Shown here in pieces: positions 1-7,188 of a DNA stretch of 23,993 nucleotides (position 1 is its first letter; each line of letters begins with the position of its first letter). The translations under genes and the position numbers were made by a program. The notes under the pieces were generated by a model. The model was not told the origin of the DNA and ran no database searches. It saw nothing but the letters and a program-made list of their open reading frames with translations. Origin of the DNA: CBDTTM01 sp965363355 (GTDB lineage Bacteria; Bacillota; Negativicutes; Selenomonadales; Selenomonadaceae); assembly GCA_965363355.1 (NCBI GenBank), contig CBDTTM010000017.1, positions 1-23,993 on the forward strand. Direction: 5' to 3'.

Positions 1-37
1 CGAACATCTTTTTCTTATCTCAACCCAGAAATATAAT

Positions 38-83
38 AAACAGCGGTCAATTAAGAAATCCATCTTAATTGACCGCTGTTTTT
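38..83. terminator. Strong hairpin terminator, probably bidirectional
   Basis: A perfect 19-bp inverted repeat (38-56 with 63-81) encloses a 6-nt loop. On the plus strand it runs directly into a T-tract (TTTTTCTTT); on the minus strand it leads into a weaker T/A-rich tail. It lies just downstream of the minus-strand nitroreductase at 124, so it can end that operon. The better T-tract on the plus strand suggests it also ends a rightward gene outside the window. Confidence 0.85.
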
Positions 84-123
84 CTTTAAAATAACAACTT
101 TTTTAATCGATTTGTTTTGACTC

Positions 124-720
124 TCAAGAAAAAACCTTTACGCGATCTTCAATTGTCATTTTTTCAATGTCCTTCGGTCCCTGTACAGGCTGGCCAAATG
201 GCATCTGCCCAATCAATTTCCAGCTTGCTGGCACGGAGAATTTCTCTTTTACCGCATCATCGATCAATGGATTATAATGCTGTAAATTAGCGCCAAGACC
301 AAGATCCGTCAATGCTGTCCATACGGCAAACTGTGCCATGCCATTGGCTTGTTGTGCCCATATAGGGAAATTATCGGCATAAGCGGCAAATTGTTTTTGC
401 ATAGCTTCAACAGTTTCAGTTTCATCAAAGAACAACACTGTCCCATAAGCGGCAGCAAAGCCATTGAGTTTTTCTTCTGTTGGAGCAAAATTTTCTGCTG
501 GTACAATTTTTTTCAGGATATCTTTGGTAATTTGCCAGATTGCATCGTGATTTTCGCCTAAAGCGACAACAACGCGTGTTGACTGCATATTAAATGCCGA
601 TGGTGCCTCTTGTACCATTTTTTTGATCTTCTCAACAATCAATTCCGGTGCAACCTGAATTTCCTTGCTCAACGCATAATTTGTCCGGCGAATGCTCACT
701 GCTTCTTCAAATGATTTCAT
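124..720 (-). CDS. Nitroreductase family protein (Frm2/Hbn1-like)
   Basis: 198 aa, cytoplasmic, of the FMN-dependent nitroreductase superfamily. The N-terminal pattern (SIRRTNYALSKEI, residues 9-21), the segment EAPSAFNMQSTRVVV (38-52) and GLGANLQHYNPLID (140-153) match the short nitroreductases related to yeast Frm2/Hbn1 and bacterial homologues, which reduce nitro compounds or quinones with NAD(P)H. ATG start with an AAGGGG ribosome site 8 nt upstream. It is the last gene of a four-gene operon, 41 nt after the dioxygenase gene and followed by the hairpin at 38-83. The operon context (a second nitroreductase, DoxX, extradiol dioxygenase, divergent HxlR regulator) suggests reduction of electrophilic quinones or nitroaromatics. 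Family assignment is firm; the substrate is inferred. Confidence 0.88.
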   Translation of the reverse strand: MKSFEEAVSIRRTNYALSKEIQVAPELIVEKIKKMVQEAPSAFNMQSTRVVVALGENHDAIWQITKDILKKIVPAENFAPTEEKLNGFAAAYGTVLFFDETETVEAMQKQFAAYADNFPIWAQQANGMAQFAVWTALTDLGLGANLQHYNPLIDDAVKEKFSVPASWKLIGQMPFGQPVQGPKDIEKMTIEDRVKVFS

Positions 721-761
721 CTTAAAAACCCCTTTTATTTATTATTTTTATAAATTTTTTC

Positions 762-1529
762 TCAGCCAAAAACATAGCTGGTCATCGATAGTGCTCCCAT
801 AGTACTTCCTTCATTAAAGACGGATACTTTATCTGTCTCATCGGCTGCGCCTAATGCATATAAGAGCGGATAAAAATGTTCCGGTGTAGAAAAAGATAGC
901 TGCGCTATTTTTCCGGCTTTTTGATACTCGATCACTGCCTTATGATTACCAGATTGGACTTTGTCTTTGATATAGTTATCAAATTCATCCGCCCAATCAT
1001 AGCCTTTTTCCATATCCCAGTCCACTCTTGCCAAATTATGGACGACATTTCCACTGCACAGAATCAATATCTCTTTCTCCCTTAGGGCCTTGAGTTCCTG
1101 CCCCATTTGAAAATGTTCTGCGGCACTCGCCGCCCGGTCAACACTCAATTGATATACAGGAATATCTGCTTTGGGGTAGGCTCTATGCAAAATGGACCAG
1201 CTGCCATGATCAATGCCCCAGGTATCATCTGCAAAAACCTCTCTTATCAGCAAATTTTGGGTGACGTTTGCCATTTCAGGTGAGCCTTTGGCAGGATACT
1301 TCACCTGATAGAGCTCTTCAGGAAATCCATACATATCATAAATCTGTTTCGGCTCGCCTGCTGTAGTAATCCTAGTACCATCTGTGTACCAATGCGCTGA
1401 AATCGCTAAAATCGCTTTAGGCTTTGGTATAGAATCCGCTAGATGGCTCCAAGCCAGCGAATATTCATTTTCTTCTATCGCATTCAAGGGGGAACCATGC
1501 CCCACGAATAAAACCGGCATTTTTTTCAT
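762..1529 (-). CDS. LigB-type extradiol ring-opening dioxygenase (4,5-DOPA dioxygenase / YgiD family)
   Basis: 255 aa from the chosen ATG at 1529. The frame is open to an ATG at 1538, but the ribosome site AGAGAGGA (1539-1546) abuts that codon and sits 9 nt from 1529, so 1529 is preferred. Family marks: FVGHGSP near the N-terminus, AHWYTDG around residue 45, DHGSWSIL around 107 and EHFYPLLYALGA around 217; the histidines in these blocks are the expected metal and catalytic positions of the class III (LigB-like) dioxygenases. The family opens catechol-type rings using a divalent metal and O2. In this operon it plausibly removes catechols, as the unrelated-fold enzymes CatE and MhqO do in Bacillus. 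The exact substrate cannot be read from sequence. Confidence 0.9.
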   Translation of the reverse strand: MKKMPVLFVGHGSPLNAIEENEYSLAWSHLADSIPKPKAILAISAHWYTDGTRITTAGEPKQIYDMYGFPEELYQVKYPAKGSPEMANVTQNLLIREVFADDTWGIDHGSWSILHRAYPKADIPVYQLSVDRAASAAEHFQMGQELKALREKEILILCSGNVVHNLARVDWDMEKGYDWADEFDNYIKDKVQSGNHKAVIEYQKAGKIAQLSFSTPEHFYPLLYALGAADETDKVSVFNEGSTMGALSMTSYVFG

Positions 1530-1549
1530 CCCAATCATTCCTCTCTATT

Positions 1550-1957
1550 TTAATCCTTGTTGTTTTTACTGCAAAAATATCCTAGCACTGAATTATCAAG
1601 CGCGTATAGACGGCTGCCCGAAATGATCAAGGCAACTGCGGCGGCGATGATCATGATATCGTATTCATAACCACCAACGAAGCCGGCACTAAATTTCACG
1701 GTGAATATCGCCCCTAGCATAATAGCGCAAATACCAAGACTTGCCAGCCTCGTCAATAAGCCAAGCAGCAGGCAAATTCCCGCTCCAGTTTCAATCGCCG
1801 TCACCATATATGGCAAAAATACCGGTAAACCACTAGCCGCAAAATATTTTACGATTCCATCGAACCCCATGATTTTTTGTATTCCGTGTGTAATAAAGGT
1901 AATCCCCAATACCAACCTGATAACCAACAAACTAACTTCATAATATTTTTTATCCAT
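1550..1957 (-). CDS. DoxX family membrane protein
   Basis: 135 aa from ATG 1957. A GTG at 1972 in the same frame is rejected because it lies inside the ribosome site (GTGAGG, 1967-1972), which is 9 nt from the ATG at 1957. Four hydrophobic segments are visible: VSLLVIRLVLGITFITHG, the span around PYMVTAIETGAGICLLLG, RLASLGICAIMLGAIF, and YDIMIIAAAVALIISGS. This is the standard DoxX layout (about 130-150 aa, four helices). DoxX-type subunits (CatD and MhqP in Bacillus) accompany thiol- or quinone-stress oxidoreductases and are thought to pass electrons or protect at the membrane. It sits between a nitroreductase (30 nt upstream) and the extradiol dioxygenase (20 nt downstream). Confidence 0.88.
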   Translation of the reverse strand: MDKKYYEVSLLVIRLVLGITFITHGIQKIMGFDGIVKYFAASGLPVFLPYMVTAIETGAGICLLLGLLTRLASLGICAIMLGAIFTVKFSAGFVGGYEYDIMIIAAAVALIISGSRLYALDNSVLGYFCSKNNKD

Positions 1958-1988
1958 TTTAAAAAACCTCACTTTTTATAATTTTATT

Positions 1989-2615
1989 TCAAAAAGATTC
2001 AAAAGTCACATACTCACCAATTGGTTTGCGATAGCCTCTCAGTCTCTTTTTACTTTCATCTTCCTTGCCCATAGTAATGAGCAGCACCGGTTCTAAATGC
2101 TCAGGTATATGAAACAGCTCTCGCATCTTGTCTGCATCAAAACCAATCATCGGGCAGGTATCCCAGCCTTTATCTTTTGCCAGCAGCATAAACAACATTG
2201 CCGATAGAGATGCATTGCGGATCGCCTCATCTTTTTGGAAACGAATACCGCGGCTTTCGTATAATTGATTGATATCATCTAAGATTTTCTGATATTCAAA
2301 GTCTTTATAAATTCCGAGGTTCAACATACCAGAATAAATATTTTCCGCTTTTTTATAGGCAGCTTTATCACCCAAAACTAAAATTGCCGCAGAAGCTGTG
2401 TGGATTTTATACTGCTTGAACGCTGCTTCTCGTAAAAGTTCTTTGCGTTCATTGCCCGTAACAACGAGGTAATGCGCATGCTGCAAATTAAAACAAGATG
2501 GTGCCAGCCTAAGCTCTTTAAATATTTCATCAAAATCTTCTTGCGGAATTTTGACTCCTTCAAGAAAATTATTGGCAGAACGCCGCGTCTCAACAATCGT
2601 TTGTAAATCAGCCAA
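1989..2615 (-). CDS. Nitroreductase family protein (MhqN/YodC-like)
   Basis: 208 aa if begun at TTG 2615; the longest frame begins with GTG 2624, but that codon abuts the ribosome site (AAGGAA, 2625-2630), while TTG 2615 is about 10 nt away. No ATG is available nearby, so the start is moderately certain. Family marks: VETRRSANNF near the N-terminus (FMN phosphate contact), LAPSCFNLQHAHYLVV, KDKGWDTCPMIGFD and the C-terminal RGYRKPIGEYV. This resembles the NAD(P)H nitroreductases MhqN and YodC, which are induced by catechol and methylhydroquinone in Bacillus. It is the first gene of the operon, directly downstream of the operator shared with the divergent HxlR regulator. Confidence 0.88.
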   Translation of the reverse strand: MADLQTIVETRRSANNFLEGVKIPQEDFDEIFKELRLAPSCFNLQHAHYLVVTGNERKELLREAAFKQYKIHTASAAILVLGDKAAYKKAENIYSGMLNLGIYKDFEYQKILDDINQLYESRGIRFQKDEAIRNASLSAMLFMLLAKDKGWDTCPMIGFDADKMRELFHIPEHLEPVLLITMGKEDESKKRLRGYRKPIGEYVTFESF

Positions 2616-2677
2616 AATCAGCACTTCCTTTTTGTTTTTTAATAACTTTTAAAAACTTAATAACTTTATGTAACTAT

Positions 2678-2714
2678 AATATACCAGCATACTTACTTTT
2701 GTCAAGTAAGTATG
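2678..2714 (-). promoter_or_regulatory. Operon promoter with overlapping HxlR-type dyad operator
   Basis: Minus strand: TTGACA (2705-2700), a 16-nt spacer, then TATATT (2683-2678). A dyad with 11-bp arms (2688-2698 and 2704-2714, core CATACTTAC...GTAAGTATG, 5-nt centre) covers the -35 box and most of the spacer. TACTTAC/GTAAGTA dyads are typical of HxlR/DUF24 operators. Binding here would block the nitroreductase operon and could also cover the divergent regulator promoter (possible TTACTT 2693-2698 and TATTAT 2716-2721), giving autoregulation. Confidence 0.75.
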
Positions 2715-2743
2715 TTATTATTAAATAAAGGAGTTGAATAATC

Positions 2744-3067
2744 GTGGTTAATTTTTCCTTATGTCCTAGATATGAAGTTGCCTTTGATTTATTGGGCAAG
2801 AAATGGACAGGGCTCATTATCCGCTCTTTGTTAGATGGTCCGAAACGCTTCTCTGATTTGACAGAAATCATTTCCAACATCAGCGCAAAGGTATTGGCTG
2901 ATCGAATGAAAGAGCTGGAACAGCTAGGCATCATAACAAGGAATGTCTACCCTGAGATCCCGGTAAGAATCGAGTATGATTTAACCGACAAAGGACGCGA
3001 TCTCAAAACTTCCCTTGATGAAATACAGCAGTGGGCCGAAAAATGGATTGTCCTCAAAAACAACTAA
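2744..3067 (+). CDS. HxlR/DUF24-family redox-sensing transcriptional regulator
   Basis: 107 aa winged-helix DNA-binding protein, GTG start with AAAGGAG (2727-2733) 10 nt upstream. The pattern CPRYEVAFDLLGKKWTGLII (7-26), GPKRFSDLTEII (32-43), ISAKVLADRMKELEQLGII (46-64) and PVRIEYDLTDKGRDL (73-87) is diagnostic of HxlR (DUF24) proteins such as YodB, CatR and HypR. Cys7 is the only cysteine and lies where those regulators carry the conserved N-terminal redox cysteine sensing quinones or diamide. It lacks the C-terminal cysteines of YodB, so a one-cysteine mechanism (S-alkylation, S-thiolation or an intersubunit disulfide) is inferred. It is the only plus-strand gene in the window, divergent from the operon it most likely represses. 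Confidence 0.93.
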   Translation: MVNFSLCPRYEVAFDLLGKKWTGLIIRSLLDGPKRFSDLTEIISNISAKVLADRMKELEQLGIITRNVYPEIPVRIEYDLTDKGRDLKTSLDEIQQWAEKWIVLKNN

Positions 3068-3146
3068 AAAACAGGCAGATTACCTAAAAAGCTGTACAGA
3101 CTCCCAACGGGGTCGATACAAGCAACGAGGAAATCTGCCTGTTTTT
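3067..3146 (+). terminator. Terminator-like hairpin with unusually long loop, downstream of the HxlR gene
   Basis: Perfect 15-bp inverted repeat: 3067-3081 (core AACAGGCAGATT) pairs with 3132-3146 (AATCTGCCTGTT), the second arm ending in TTTTT. The regulator stop codon touches the first arm. The enclosed 50 nt (3082-3131) is much longer than a usual terminator loop and contains a small possible inner hairpin around CTCCCAACGGGG. Confidence 0.65.
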
Positions 3147-3157
3147 AGTTATTACAG

Positions 3158-3196
3158 AAAAATAGAGCCAGTCTTCAATTAAAAGACTGACTCTAT
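3158..3196 (-). terminator. Intrinsic terminator of the ubiD-transporter-ubiX-lpdD operon
   Basis: Arms 3162-3175 and 3183-3196 form a 14-bp stem with one G-U wobble in the minus-strand RNA and a 7-nt loop; the minus strand then continues TTTTC. It begins a few bases past the stop codon of the LpdD-like gene at 3201 and faces the HxlR terminator. Confidence 0.85.
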
Positions 3197-3200
3197 CCCT

Positions 3201-3578
3201 TTACCGCAACGCCATCAAGTTCGTGCCAATTTTTTCAACGAGCTGCTTTGTATTCAAAACTAATTGCTCAATATCGGATGCTTTGGCAGCATCCAAATGC
3301 AGTCCAACCGATACCAGTACAGAAGCATTGCACTCTGTAGCCAAATACAAGGAAGCTTTCTTTGCCAGCTCATCTTCCCTATGCCCATTTACACAAAGAA
3401 CGGATGCAATCGCTGTTTTGTCGCTGCTGGTAAGACTCGGCTGCAAAACAGCCAGCGCAGCTGCACCAATATGTGCTTTGCCGCCCGTTATGATCACAGC
3501 CAAATCTTGCCCACAAAAAGTAACCAACGCTTTAATTTCATACTTTCCGGCACCAGAAGTCAGAATCACTGGATTCAT
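3201..3578 (-). CDS. LpdD-like protein (prenylated-flavin chaperone family)
   Basis: 125 aa from ATG 3578, whose ATGA overlaps the ubiX stop; an AAAGGG site lies 8-9 nt upstream. An in-frame ATG at 3596 is less likely because it lies inside ubiX and upstream of that site. The compact alpha/beta protein has no signal peptide or membrane segment. The glycine-rich block VIITGGKAHIGAAALAV (residues about 29-45) and a C-terminal VSVGLHLDAAKASDIEQL resemble the small third protein of hydroxyarylic-acid decarboxylase loci (LpdD of Lactobacillus plantarum). This family is linked to delivery of prenylated FMN or activation of the UbiD partner; that role is from family knowledge, not visible here. Translational coupling to ubiX fits a cofactor-handling job. 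Confidence 0.75.
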   Translation of the reverse strand: MNPVILTSGAGKYEIKALVTFCGQDLAVIITGGKAHIGAAALAVLQPSLTSSDKTAIASVLCVNGHREDELAKKASLYLATECNASVLVSVGLHLDAAKASDIEQLVLNTKQLVEKIGTNLMALR

Positions 3579-4141
3579 TCTATCGGCCCTTTCCATGGCT
3601 GAAATTTCTTATATTGCAAGCCAAACTGCATTAGGATTTTTCCTACAATATGAGCAATCTGCTTTTCTACAGAATCTGCTCCATTATAAAAAGTCAGCAT
3701 CGGCGGTACTACCTTGCAGCCAAGATCCGCAGCATCCTTGATATTTCTTAGATGGACTTTGCTCAGTGGCATTTCGCGAGGTACGATGACCACCTTGCGA
3801 TCTTCCTTCAAACAAACATCGGCGGCCCGCAGCAAAAGATTGGTTGCAAAACCAGAAACGATTCCCGCTGCCGTCTTCATGCTGCAAGGAACAACGACCA
3901 TCCCATCTGTCATAAAAGAGCCACTGGCGATGCTCGCTGCCATATTCTGATTATCATAGACCACATCCGCCTCGGCAATAATCGTTTTGATATCCAGGCT
4001 AGTCTCATAAGTAAAGTTTTTTATTGCCCCCTCCGTGATGACCAGATGCGTTTCTATCTCCGCAAAGCTTTTGAGCGCTTTTAATACCTCATATCCCATA
4101 ACGACACCACTGGCACCAGAAATCCCTACAATCAATCGCAT
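3575..4141 (-). CDS. ubiX: UbiX-family flavin prenyltransferase
   Basis: 188 aa from ATG 4141, chosen because AGGAGGT sits 6 nt upstream; the frame is open to 4207 but that part overlaps the transporter gene. Family marks: VGISGASGVVMGYEVLKAL at residues 5-23 (FMN phosphate loop), TDGMVVVPCSMKTAAGIVSG (78-97), NLLLRAADVCLKEDRKVVIV (101-120) with PREMPLS after it, and HLRNIKDAADLGCKVVPPM (130-148). UbiX joins a dimethylallyl group to FMN, making the prenylated FMN that UbiD enzymes need. Length is typical. In a locus with a UbiD decarboxylase it is the cofactor-supplying partner (LpdB/VdcB-like). It shares an ATGA overlap with the downstream LpdD-like gene and lies 28 nt after the transporter. 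Confidence 0.93.
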   Translation of the reverse strand: MRLIVGISGASGVVMGYEVLKALKSFAEIETHLVITEGAIKNFTYETSLDIKTIIAEADVVYDNQNMAASIASGSFMTDGMVVVPCSMKTAAGIVSGFATNLLLRAADVCLKEDRKVVIVPREMPLSKVHLRNIKDAADLGCKVVPPMLTFYNGADSVEKQIAHIVGKILMQFGLQYKKFQPWKGPIE

Positions 4142-4169
4142 TCTTCTACCTCCTATTCTTTGCTGACAG

Positions 4170-5555
4170 TCACCACAGTCCAATGACTTTCCACCAAGGA
4201 ATTTCAACCAGACAGGTTATGACAAACAAAACCAAAGTAAAAGGCACGCCAAACCGTACGGTTTCTTTTTCGGAATACATCCCATTTTCTTCGCCCGTCC
4301 CTACTAACATCGCTAAGTTATGGAACGGTAGAATAAAATGTGCATTGATTGCCGTATAAGCAATCATAACCGGAATAATCGAGCTCAATCCCATTGGCTG
4401 CGTAAACGCCAGCATTGCCGGAATCACAATTCCCATAACGGCAATTACACTGCCAAAACACAAGTGAACGACAATCGAGACAATGGTAATAAATGCCGCC
4501 AAAATGAACATATTATGTGGAACGGTCGATGGCAGCAAGGTTTGAGCTATCCAAGCATTCATCCCAGTCGCCGCACCGACACGCCCAATCGCCACTGCTG
4601 CTGTCAGAAAAAGCAGCGTCTGGACCGGAACACCACTCCAGCTATTTGGCGTTAGAACTTCGCCAATTTTAGGCATAGCCATCATCACTGCGATAAAAAG
4701 TGTGACCCAGCCAATATCCACACCATGGATGGTATCCGTCATCCAAAGAATAATTGCCACAATCACCCAAAAAGCCGTACGCTTCTCTTTGCCAGTCATC
4801 CGTCCGAGCTCTGCGCGTTTCTTTTCAATTTCAACCTTGTTGACCGCAACTTCTTTGCTTGGTTTAAATAAAAACATGATCATAAACATGGTTATGACAC
4901 TTGTTATGATCATCGGCAACCCCATCACCTTAAACCATTCCATCCAGCCGACATCGATTGGTGCGCAGCTTGCAGCCGCCAAAGGATTAATGGATGCATC
5001 CCCCGTCAGGAAAATCATCGAAACCGGGATCGATGCGGCAAATACCGTAAAACCAATTTTCACGGCATCTACTTTAGGAATATCCGCGCTTTTAACAACG
5101 ACTGCCATGACCGACATGATCAAAAAAGCTCGCGGCCAAGGGTGTGGTATAAGCAAAGATAAAATAAACGTCAGCACAAAAATAGAAATAATGATGCTCT
5201 TAAAATCCGTGACGTATTTTGCTATATACCAATAGGCGATGCGTTCACCAAGCCCCGATTCCTTTACGGCAGTAGCAATCAAATAGGCGCCAATGATAAG
5301 ATACATCATCGAACTTGTCCAGGTGGAAAAAATCAGCGTTGGTTCTGCCACCTTAAATACCGCCAGCAAGAGCAAATATAAGCCGGATGTATAACCAGGC
5401 TGCGTTATGCCAAAAGCCCAAAAAATGACCGTCATCAAAGAAAATGCCAAACACATCTTTCCTTCATGTGCCAGTCCCGGAATATCTACAAAATACAAAA
5501 CAATGGCTATGACCAAACCTAATAGGAAGCCAATGATCCCTTTATTCTTCCCCAT
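4170..5555 (-). CDS. DASS/ion-transporter superfamily permease, candidate aromatic-acid transporter
   Basis: 461 aa, about 11-12 hydrophobic helices, ATG start with AGGAGGT 7 nt upstream. The fold signature is that of the divalent-anion:Na+ symporter / CitT-like permeases: two inverted repeats, with re-entrant segments around residues 130-145 and 405-420 (LPFHNLAMLVGTGEENG), and GDASINPLAAAS (185-196). Where canonical DASS carriers have Ser-Asn-Thr motifs, this protein shows LLIPHPWPRAF and LPFHNL, so the substrate site is atypical. A charged cytoplasmic loop (about 231-260, KVEIEKKRAEL) separates the halves. Lying between ubiD and ubiX, it most likely imports the acid that UbiD decarboxylates, comparable in position to the gallate permease GacP. 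The substrate is inferred. Confidence 0.82.
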   Translation of the reverse strand: MGKNKGIIGFLLGLVIAIVLYFVDIPGLAHEGKMCLAFSLMTVIFWAFGITQPGYTSGLYLLLLAVFKVAEPTLIFSTWTSSMMYLIIGAYLIATAVKESGLGERIAYWYIAKYVTDFKSIIISIFVLTFILSLLIPHPWPRAFLIMSVMAVVVKSADIPKVDAVKIGFTVFAASIPVSMIFLTGDASINPLAAASCAPIDVGWMEWFKVMGLPMIITSVITMFMIMFLFKPSKEVAVNKVEIEKKRAELGRMTGKEKRTAFWVIVAIILWMTDTIHGVDIGWVTLFIAVMMAMPKIGEVLTPNSWSGVPVQTLLFLTAAVAIGRVGAATGMNAWIAQTLLPSTVPHNMFILAAFITIVSIVVHLCFGSVIAVMGIVIPAMLAFTQPMGLSSIIPVMIAYTAINAHFILPFHNLAMLVGTGEENGMYSEKETVRFGVPFTLVLFVITCLVEIPWWKVIGLW

Positions 5556-5571
5556 TTTTTTACCTCCTCAT

Positions 5572-5641
5572 AAAAAAGGTGTGCCTATCCCTCGCAAACA
5601 GGTTATATTTCAAACCTTTCGCGAGGAACAGCCGCACCTTT
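5572..5641 (-). terminator. Long imperfect hairpin with T6 tail between ubiD and the transporter (terminator or attenuator)
   Basis: Arms 5577-5604 and 5613-5640 pair imperfectly over about 28 positions: AAGGTG ends, CCTCGC/GCGAGG middle, AGGTT/AACCT top. On the minus strand the stem is followed by TTTTTT (5577-5572) and then at once by the transporter ribosome site (AGGAGGT). The stem starts a few bases after the ubiD stop. Read-through would be needed for the downstream genes, so it may set the decarboxylase/transporter ratio or stabilise the ubiD message. Confidence 0.7.
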
Positions 5642-5646
5642 ATTTC

Positions 5647-7125
5647 TTATGCTTCAAAATCTGGCAGCCATTTTTTTGGATCGACTTCCATGAACTTCGC
5701 CCGCTCAAAGCGGTGTTTTTCCTTCATCGGAACTGTCGCGTCATATATTATTTTGCAGGCAATCCCATGATCACGGATTGACCAGCTGCAGCTTGGATCA
5801 TTGGATGGATCGAGCGGATGGCATCGAACTCCCGGAATCGTAACGATATCAATATCGCCTTGCATGCGTGTCGTCATGGCCCACATGACATCGTTCATAT
5901 CAAAGATATCGACATCCTCATCGACCAAGATTACCTGCTTGAGTTCAGAGAAAGCGGCAAACGCTAAAAGCGCCGCCTGGCGCTGACGCCCTTCATCGGA
6001 TGGCACACCTTTTTTAAATTGAAGGACCGCCATAAATTTACCGCCGCCCGGTGATGCCGCATAGACATTTTGCAATCTTCCCGGCATAGCCCGCTCTACC
6101 ATATCAATGATAGAGGCCTCTGTAGGAATCCCTGCCATGTTTACATGTTCTTCTGATGGCCCGATGCAAGTCTGCATAATAGGCTTTTTCCGAGTCGTAA
6201 TAGCCTTAACCTTGATTACAGGCACTTCAGGATTAGCTGGCCCTGTATAGCCAGGGAATTCCGGCATAGCTTTACCCGTATTGGAATTGATATCTTCTCG
6301 CAGGCGCTTGCCAACAAGAAGTTCTCCTTCAATTACATACTCAGCATTGGCTATGCAATTTTCCTTGATGGTCAGGCAAGGCGCAAGCTCAACAGCTTTG
6401 CCGCGAATTGCACCAGCAATCGACAATTCATTGAAGCCAAGCGGGGTCGTCGGTGGCTCAAAGCAAGCAGCAATTTCAATGGCTGGATCGACACCGATAC
6501 TAATCGATATGGGCAATGGTTTTCCCAAGGCTTCTGCTTTTTCACGAAAAGCTCCCAAATGGCGGGCGCCTGGCGTAAAAAACATCGTGATCTCATCTTT
6601 GGACTGTAAGCAAAGACGATGAATCGTGACATCCGATTCTCCTGTTTCAACGTCTGAGGCATAGCACATCCCTAGCGTTACATAAGGGCCAGCATCTTCC
6701 GGTGTATTCGTCGGAGCCGGTAAAATCTTACGGATATCAAAGCCGGGCTCGGTCGCCTTATAGACAACTTCCTGGCATTGTGCTTTATCTTTATCGATGA
6801 CCACTGGATCAATTGCCTGCTTTACTGCGTCACGAAGCATAAAGCCAAGTTTTTCTGGCTCTGTTCCAAGTAGTGCCGCTACACGTTTGCGATCCGACAG
6901 AACACCGATGACGACACTGGCATCCGGATGCCCTTTTACATTATTAAATACCATGGCCGGGCCCAGTTTCGTTGGACGCGCTACCGTTCCACCTGAACCT
7001 ACATGCCGATAAATACCAGCCAACTCAGCTGAAGGATCCACGGCTATATCGGTAGAAACCAACTGACCTGGCATTGTTTTTAATAATTGCAATGCCGACC
7101 TTAAATCGTTAACTTCATTTGCCAT
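5647..7125 (-). CDS. UbiD-family prenyl-FMN-dependent (hydroxy)aryl acid decarboxylase
   Basis: 492 aa from ATG 7125, with AGGAGGT 7 nt upstream; the frame is open to 7176 but the extension has no ribosome site. UbiD marks: TIHRLCLQSKDEITMFF (residues about 167-183) with the conserved active-site Arg, PLGFNELSIAGAIRG (about 228-242), the Glu pair in NAEYVIEGEL (about 260-269) and the C-terminal ILVDEDVDIFDMNDVMWA (about 399-416), then GVRCHPLDPS. Length matches LpdC/AroY-type decarboxylases (about 490 aa) that remove CO2 non-oxidatively from gallate or protocatechuate. The partner genes (ubiX, lpdD-like, permease) support a catabolic or detoxifying role, not ubiquinone synthesis. Substrate not resolvable; gallate, protocatechuate or 4-hydroxybenzoate are leading candidates. 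Confidence 0.92.
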   Translation of the reverse strand: MANEVNDLRSALQLLKTMPGQLVSTDIAVDPSAELAGIYRHVGSGGTVARPTKLGPAMVFNNVKGHPDASVVIGVLSDRKRVAALLGTEPEKLGFMLRDAVKQAIDPVVIDKDKAQCQEVVYKATEPGFDIRKILPAPTNTPEDAGPYVTLGMCYASDVETGESDVTIHRLCLQSKDEITMFFTPGARHLGAFREKAEALGKPLPISISIGVDPAIEIAACFEPPTTPLGFNELSIAGAIRGKAVELAPCLTIKENCIANAEYVIEGELLVGKRLREDINSNTGKAMPEFPGYTGPANPEVPVIKVKAITTRKKPIMQTCIGPSEEHVNMAGIPTEASIIDMVERAMPGRLQNVYAASPGGGKFMAVLQFKKGVPSDEGRQRQAALLAFAAFSELKQVILVDEDVDIFDMNDVMWAMTTRMQGDIDIVTIPGVRCHPLDPSNDPSCSWSIRDHGIACKIIYDATVPMKEKHRFERAKFMEVDPKKWLPDFEA

Positions 7126-7150
7126 ACAAAAAACCTCCTGTTTGTTTACA

Positions 7151-7175
7151 TGCATTCTAAATCGACATGAATGCA
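7151..7175 (-). promoter_or_regulatory. Small inverted repeat in the ubiD leader
   Basis: TGCATTC (7151-7157) and GAATGCA (7169-7175) form 7-bp arms around 11 nt, between the predicted transcription start and the ribosome site of ubiD. It could be a leader hairpin or a second operator. Little more can be said. Confidence 0.35.
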
Positions 7176-7188
7176 CCTTACAAAAAAG

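Noticed and set aside
762..1529. Naming the dioxygenase catE or mhqO
   Set aside because: Those Bacillus enzymes have a different (glyoxalase/VOC) fold. Only the inferred role is similar, so no symbol is given.
3223..3741. 172-aa plus-strand open frame
   Set aside because: It lies antisense to the well-supported LpdD-like and ubiX genes, has no recognisable domain and no ribosome site worth noting.
4702..5235. 177-aa plus-strand open frame
   Set aside because: Antisense to the DASS permease, with low-complexity shadow composition.
5647..7125. Calling the UbiD protein ubiquinone-pathway UbiD or specifically gallate decarboxylase lpdC
   Set aside because: No ubiquinone genes are present and the substrate cannot be read from sequence; the context supports only a general hydroxyaryl acid decarboxylase.
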